Part shown: positions 6,100 through 8,018 of the stretch, one piece after another
How the letters are laid out: each line of letters starts with the position of its first letter
Numbering within the stretch: the first letter of the stretch is position 1
Assembly (NCBI GenBank): GCA_904419095.1
Contig: CAJFQT010000060.1
Coordinates: forward strand, 1 to 8,018
Length of the DNA: 8,018 nt
Source: an uncultured Clostridia bacterium
GTDB lineage: Bacteria > Bacillota > Clostridia > TANB77 > CAG-508
Direction of reading: 5' to 3'
Translations under genes and position numbers: made by a program
The notes under the pieces: generated by a model
Seen by the model: only the letters and a program-made list of their open reading frames with translations
Database searches by the model: none
Told to the model about the DNA's origin: nothing

Positions 6100-6146
6100 T
6101 AATAAAAGACCTGTAAAAATAAGATATTTTTATAGGTCTTTTATTA
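6100..6146 (+). terminator. Strong hairpin terminator, possibly bidirectional
   Basis: Two 21-base arms (6100-6120 and 6126-6146) pair along their whole length with a single G-U wobble around a 5-base loop (AAGAT). The outer arms are TAATAAAAGACC and GGTCTTTTATTA, so T-rich sequence closes the stem on the plus strand and A-rich sequence precedes it. It lies 19 bases after the stop of the 71-residue gene. Confidence 0.85.
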
Positions 6147-6217
6147 ATTATATAAAAAACATTTTTTCATAAAAATCATATAATAAGTTAAAATAATTAA
6201 TAGGAGGAATGGATAAT

Positions 6218-7177
6218 ATGATAATAGGAAACACACCACTAATAAAAATATATTATGAATATAATAATAAAATTAAATATATATACACAAAACTAGAATA
6301 TTATAATTTCACAGGTAGCATAAAAGATAGAGTTGCATTATATATGATAAATAATGCAAAAAAAAGAGGAGAATTAAAAGAAAATATGCCAATAATAGAA
6401 GCAACAAGTGGAAACACAGGAATATCACTTGCAGCATTAGGAAGTATATATAACCATAAAGTGTATATTTTTATGCCAGATTGGGCAAGCAAAGAAAGAA
6501 TTGCTTTAATGAAAAACTATGGAGCAGAAGTAATATTAATATCTAGAAGAAATGGTGGATTTAAAAAGTGTTTAATAGAAGCGGAAAAATTAGCCAAAAA
6601 GATTAATGGATATTGGACTAATCAATTCGCAAATAGAGATAATTTTTTAGCCCATTATGAAATGACAGGAAAAGAAATTACATTAAAAATAAATGAAAAA
6701 ATAAGTGGATTTATTTCTGGAGTGGGAACAGGAGGAACGTTAATGGGAACAAGTGCAAAAATGAAAGAGAAATTTAAAAATATGAAAGTAGTAGCAATAG
6801 AGCCAGAAAAAATGCCCATTATTTCAGAAGGAAAAATCATATCAGGACACAAAATAGAAGGCATTGGAGATGACTTTGTACCTGAGCTATTAGACAAAAG
6901 TAAAATAGATAAAATATTTTTAATAAATGATGATGATGCAATAATGATGGCAAAAATGATATCTAAATCTTTAGGACTTGGAGTTGGAATATCATCAGGA
7001 GCTAACTTTTTAGGAGCAGTAATGTTAGGAGAAGAAGAAAAATTACCAGTAGTAACAGTTTTTGCTGATGATAATAAGAAATATTTATCTACCGATTTAG
7101 GAAATCTAAATCTAAATTATAATAATACAGAATTTTTATCAAATAAAATAAAACTATTAAAGTTTGAAGAAGTATAA
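6218..7177 (+). CDS. cysK: Cysteine synthase family PLP enzyme (O-acetylserine sulfhydrylase-like)
   Basis: This protein belongs to the fold-type II PLP family that makes L-cysteine from O-acetylserine and sulfide in the cytoplasm. Visible motifs are IGNTPL at the N-terminus, TGSIKDR with the PLP lysine K36, the substrate loop TSGNTG (63-68), the phosphate-binding GTGGT (170-174), HKIEGIGDDFVPELLD, and SSGAN (259-263) with the serine expected near the PLP ring nitrogen. The 319 residues match the usual length. I chose ATG 6218 because AGGAGG (6202-6207) is 10 bases upstream; the earlier in-frame ATG at 6209 is one base from that site and cannot be used. A TATAAT (6179-6184) may be the -10 box, without a clear -35. 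No serine acetyltransferase gene is visible beside it. Cystathionine beta-synthase or O-phosphoserine specificity cannot be excluded, so the symbol is provisional. Confidence 0.88.
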   Translation: MIIGNTPLIKIYYEYNNKIKYIYTKLEYYNFTGSIKDRVALYMINNAKKRGELKENMPIIEATSGNTGISLAALGSIYNHKVYIFMPDWASKERIALMKNYGAEVILISRRNGGFKKCLIEAEKLAKKINGYWTNQFANRDNFLAHYEMTGKEITLKINEKISGFISGVGTGGTLMGTSAKMKEKFKNMKVVAIEPEKMPIISEGKIISGHKIEGIGDDFVPELLDKSKIDKIFLINDDDAIMMAKMISKSLGLGVGISSGANFLGAVMLGEEEKLPVVTVFADDNKKYLSTDLGNLNLNYNNTEFLSNKIKLLKFEEV

Positions 7178-7188
7178 TAAAAACAATA

Positions 7189-7217
7189 TTGTAAAAACCA
7201 TTAGTTTATGATATAAA
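7189..7217 (+). promoter_or_regulatory. Sigma-A-like promoter for the HAD hydrolase gene
   Basis: TTGTAA (7189-7194), a 17-base spacer and TATAAA (7212-7217), in the gap after the cysteine synthase gene. The spacer end and -10 box (ATGATATAAA) are the same as in the promoter at 5781-5809, which supports both. The leader to ATG 7272 would be about 45-50 bases. Confidence 0.6.
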
Positions 7218-7271
7218 ATATTAAAAATTAGAAGTAATAAAATAAAAATAACAAAAAAGAGAGGAATATAT

Positions 7272-7913
7272 ATGATAAAAAGAGTAATTTTTGATATTGA
7301 TAATACTTTAATAGATTGGAAAGAAGAATATAATCAAGAAATAAATAAGGCATTAGATGAGCTAAAAATTCAATATACAGAAGATGATTGCAAAAAGATA
7401 GGAGAAGCAATCTCTGACTATGAAAAAGATAATTATATATTTAATTTAGATAAAACAAGTGAATTTATCAATAAACAATTAGGAAAAAATTATCCCAAAG
7501 AACTTGTATATAAAATTATAGAAAAATGGGGAAAATGCACCCCAGAAAAAATAGAACCTCAAATTGAAGAAGTTTTACAATACTTAAGTAAAAAATATGA
7601 AATGGTCATACTAACAGACTGGTATAAAGAGCCTCAATTAAATAGATTAAAAATCTTAAAAATAGACAAATACTTTTTAGAAATTTATTCAGCAGAAAAT
7701 TTTAGAAGAAAACCATTCCCAGATGGTTTTATGTTAGCAAAAGGAAGCAATAAGCCAGAAGAATGTGTCATGATAGGAGATGATTTTGAAAGAGATATAA
7801 AAGGAGCCATAAATTGTGGAATAAATGCAATATGGTATACTCATAAAAATAATAACGTACAATATCAAGGAAAAATAATTAATAATTTAATACAATTAAA
7901 AGAAATTTTATAG
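7272..7913 (+). CDS. HAD superfamily hydrolase (subfamily IA phosphatase-like)
   Basis: This 213-residue cytoplasmic protein has all four HAD motifs. Motif I is FDIDNTL, with nucleophile D8 and acid/base D10. Motif II is VILTDW, with T115. Motif III lysine K147 is in RRKPFPDGF. Motif IV is IGDDFERD, with D170, D171 and D175. A helical cap insert lies between motifs I and II (about residues 15-95), as in subfamily IA enzymes such as phosphoglycolate phosphatase and YjjG-type nucleotidases. These hydrolyse small phosphorylated metabolites through an aspartyl-phosphate intermediate; the substrate cannot be read from the sequence. The start has GAGAGG (7259-7264) 7 bases upstream. The gene appears complete and separately transcribed, and I see no sign that it is coupled to the cysteine synthase gene. 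Confidence 0.88.
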   Translation: MIKRVIFDIDNTLIDWKEEYNQEINKALDELKIQYTEDDCKKIGEAISDYEKDNYIFNLDKTSEFINKQLGKNYPKELVYKIIEKWGKCTPEKIEPQIEEVLQYLSKKYEMVILTDWYKEPQLNRLKILKIDKYFLEIYSAENFRRKPFPDGFMLAKGSNKPEECVMIGDDFERDIKGAINCGINAIWYTHKNNNVQYQGKIINNLIQLKEIL

Positions 7914-7927
7914 TTTTATAAGTCCAG

Positions 7928-7981
7928 GCACTTTTCCATTTTTCATACATATAATGTGTGTAGAGAGAAAAATGGAGGTGC
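7928..7981 (+). promoter_or_regulatory. Long imperfect hairpin covering the ribosome binding site of the next gene
   Basis: TCCATTTTTC (7935-7944) pairs with GAAAAATGGA (7967-7976), and GCAC (7928-7931) pairs with GTGC (7978-7981) beyond a small internal loop. ATACAT (7945-7950) can pair with GTGTGT (7956-7961) at the tip using two G-U pairs. The Shine-Dalgarno GGAGGTG (7974-7980) lies in the 3' arm. A TATAAT (7950-7955) lies in the apical part. The element could therefore be an mRNA structure masking the site, or a DNA dyad around a promoter; it may also end transcription of the HAD gene. Confidence 0.5.
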
Positions 7982-7985
7982 ATTT

Positions 7986-8018
7986 ATGTTTACAGCACTT
8001 TGTAGTTTAAGTTTATTT
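7986..8018 (+). CDS. Start of a further gene, 11 codons visible
   Basis: ATG 7986 is preceded by GGAGGTG (7974-7980) with 5-base spacing. It reads MFTALCSLSLF and is still open at the window edge. The hydrophobic start could be a membrane segment or signal. A short hydrophobic start of this sort also occurs in some clostridial sporulation sigma factors (SigK), but 11 residues are far too few to assign it. Confidence 0.55.
   Translation, partial: MFTALCSLSLF

Noticed and set aside
6209..6211. ATG 6209 as the start of the cysteine synthase gene
   Set aside because: AGGAGG ends one base before it, which leaves no room for initiation. ATG 6218 is correctly spaced.
1..8018. CRISPR array, tRNA, rRNA or riboswitch
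   Set aside because: No regularly spaced identical repeats with unique spacers, no cloverleaf or CCA-type ends, and no conserved riboswitch cores were recognised on either strand.

Overview
The window is AT-rich DNA (roughly 25-30 % GC by eye outside the middle). It has strong AGGAGG-type ribosome binding sites, sigma-A-like promoters and purine-rich coding strands. BspA-type leucine-rich-repeat proteins, a DUF368 membrane protein and a DUF6076-like zinc-ribbon fragment all fit a low-GC Bacillota, most likely a gut-type Clostridia. No species can be named from the sequence.

Layout, left to right. (1) Positions 1-1370 hold the 3' part of a long BspA/LRR_5 surface-type protein whose start lies outside the window. 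(2) Convergent to it, 1454-2248 (-) encodes a DUF368 polytopic membrane protein, a family recently linked to undecaprenyl-phosphate recycling. (3) 2249-2715 has no intact gene. It holds degraded sequence, a short piece coding for a DUF6076-like motif, and then a near-perfect promoter. (4) 2716-4212 is a markedly more GC-rich 498-codon frame. It joins a Cys/His metal-binding-like N-terminus, a 14-residue-repeat charged coiled coil and a methionine-rich C-terminal domain. An internal ATG with a perfect Shine-Dalgarno sequence probably starts a separate 257-residue protein. A GC-rich hairpin follows. (5) 4340-5007 carries two minus-strand gene fragments, one unrecognised and one DUF6076-like. (6) 5005-5754 is a second, short LRR gene broken at both ends: the pilin-like N-terminal leader is damaged, and a triplicated AATTC unit shifts the frame just before the conserved C-terminal tail. 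(7) 5865-6080 is a small orphan gene with its own promoter and a strong hairpin terminator. (8) 6218-7177 is a cysteine-synthase-family PLP enzyme, and 7272-7913 is a HAD hydrolase with its own promoter. (9) The first 11 codons of another gene begin at 7986, and its ribosome binding site sits inside a long hairpin.

Interpretation. The flanks look like ordinary chromosome of one organism. The block from about 2550 to 4615 differs in base composition. A 21-bp inverted repeat (2527-2547 and 4672-4692) lies just outside it, inside two DUF6076-like sequences, and damaged genes surround it. This suggests horizontal arrival or rearrangement at this site. The most unusual item is the 2716-4212 gene with its nested start; I do not recognise a function for it. 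The metabolic genes on the right look like independent housekeeping transcription units and show no sign of working with the block.
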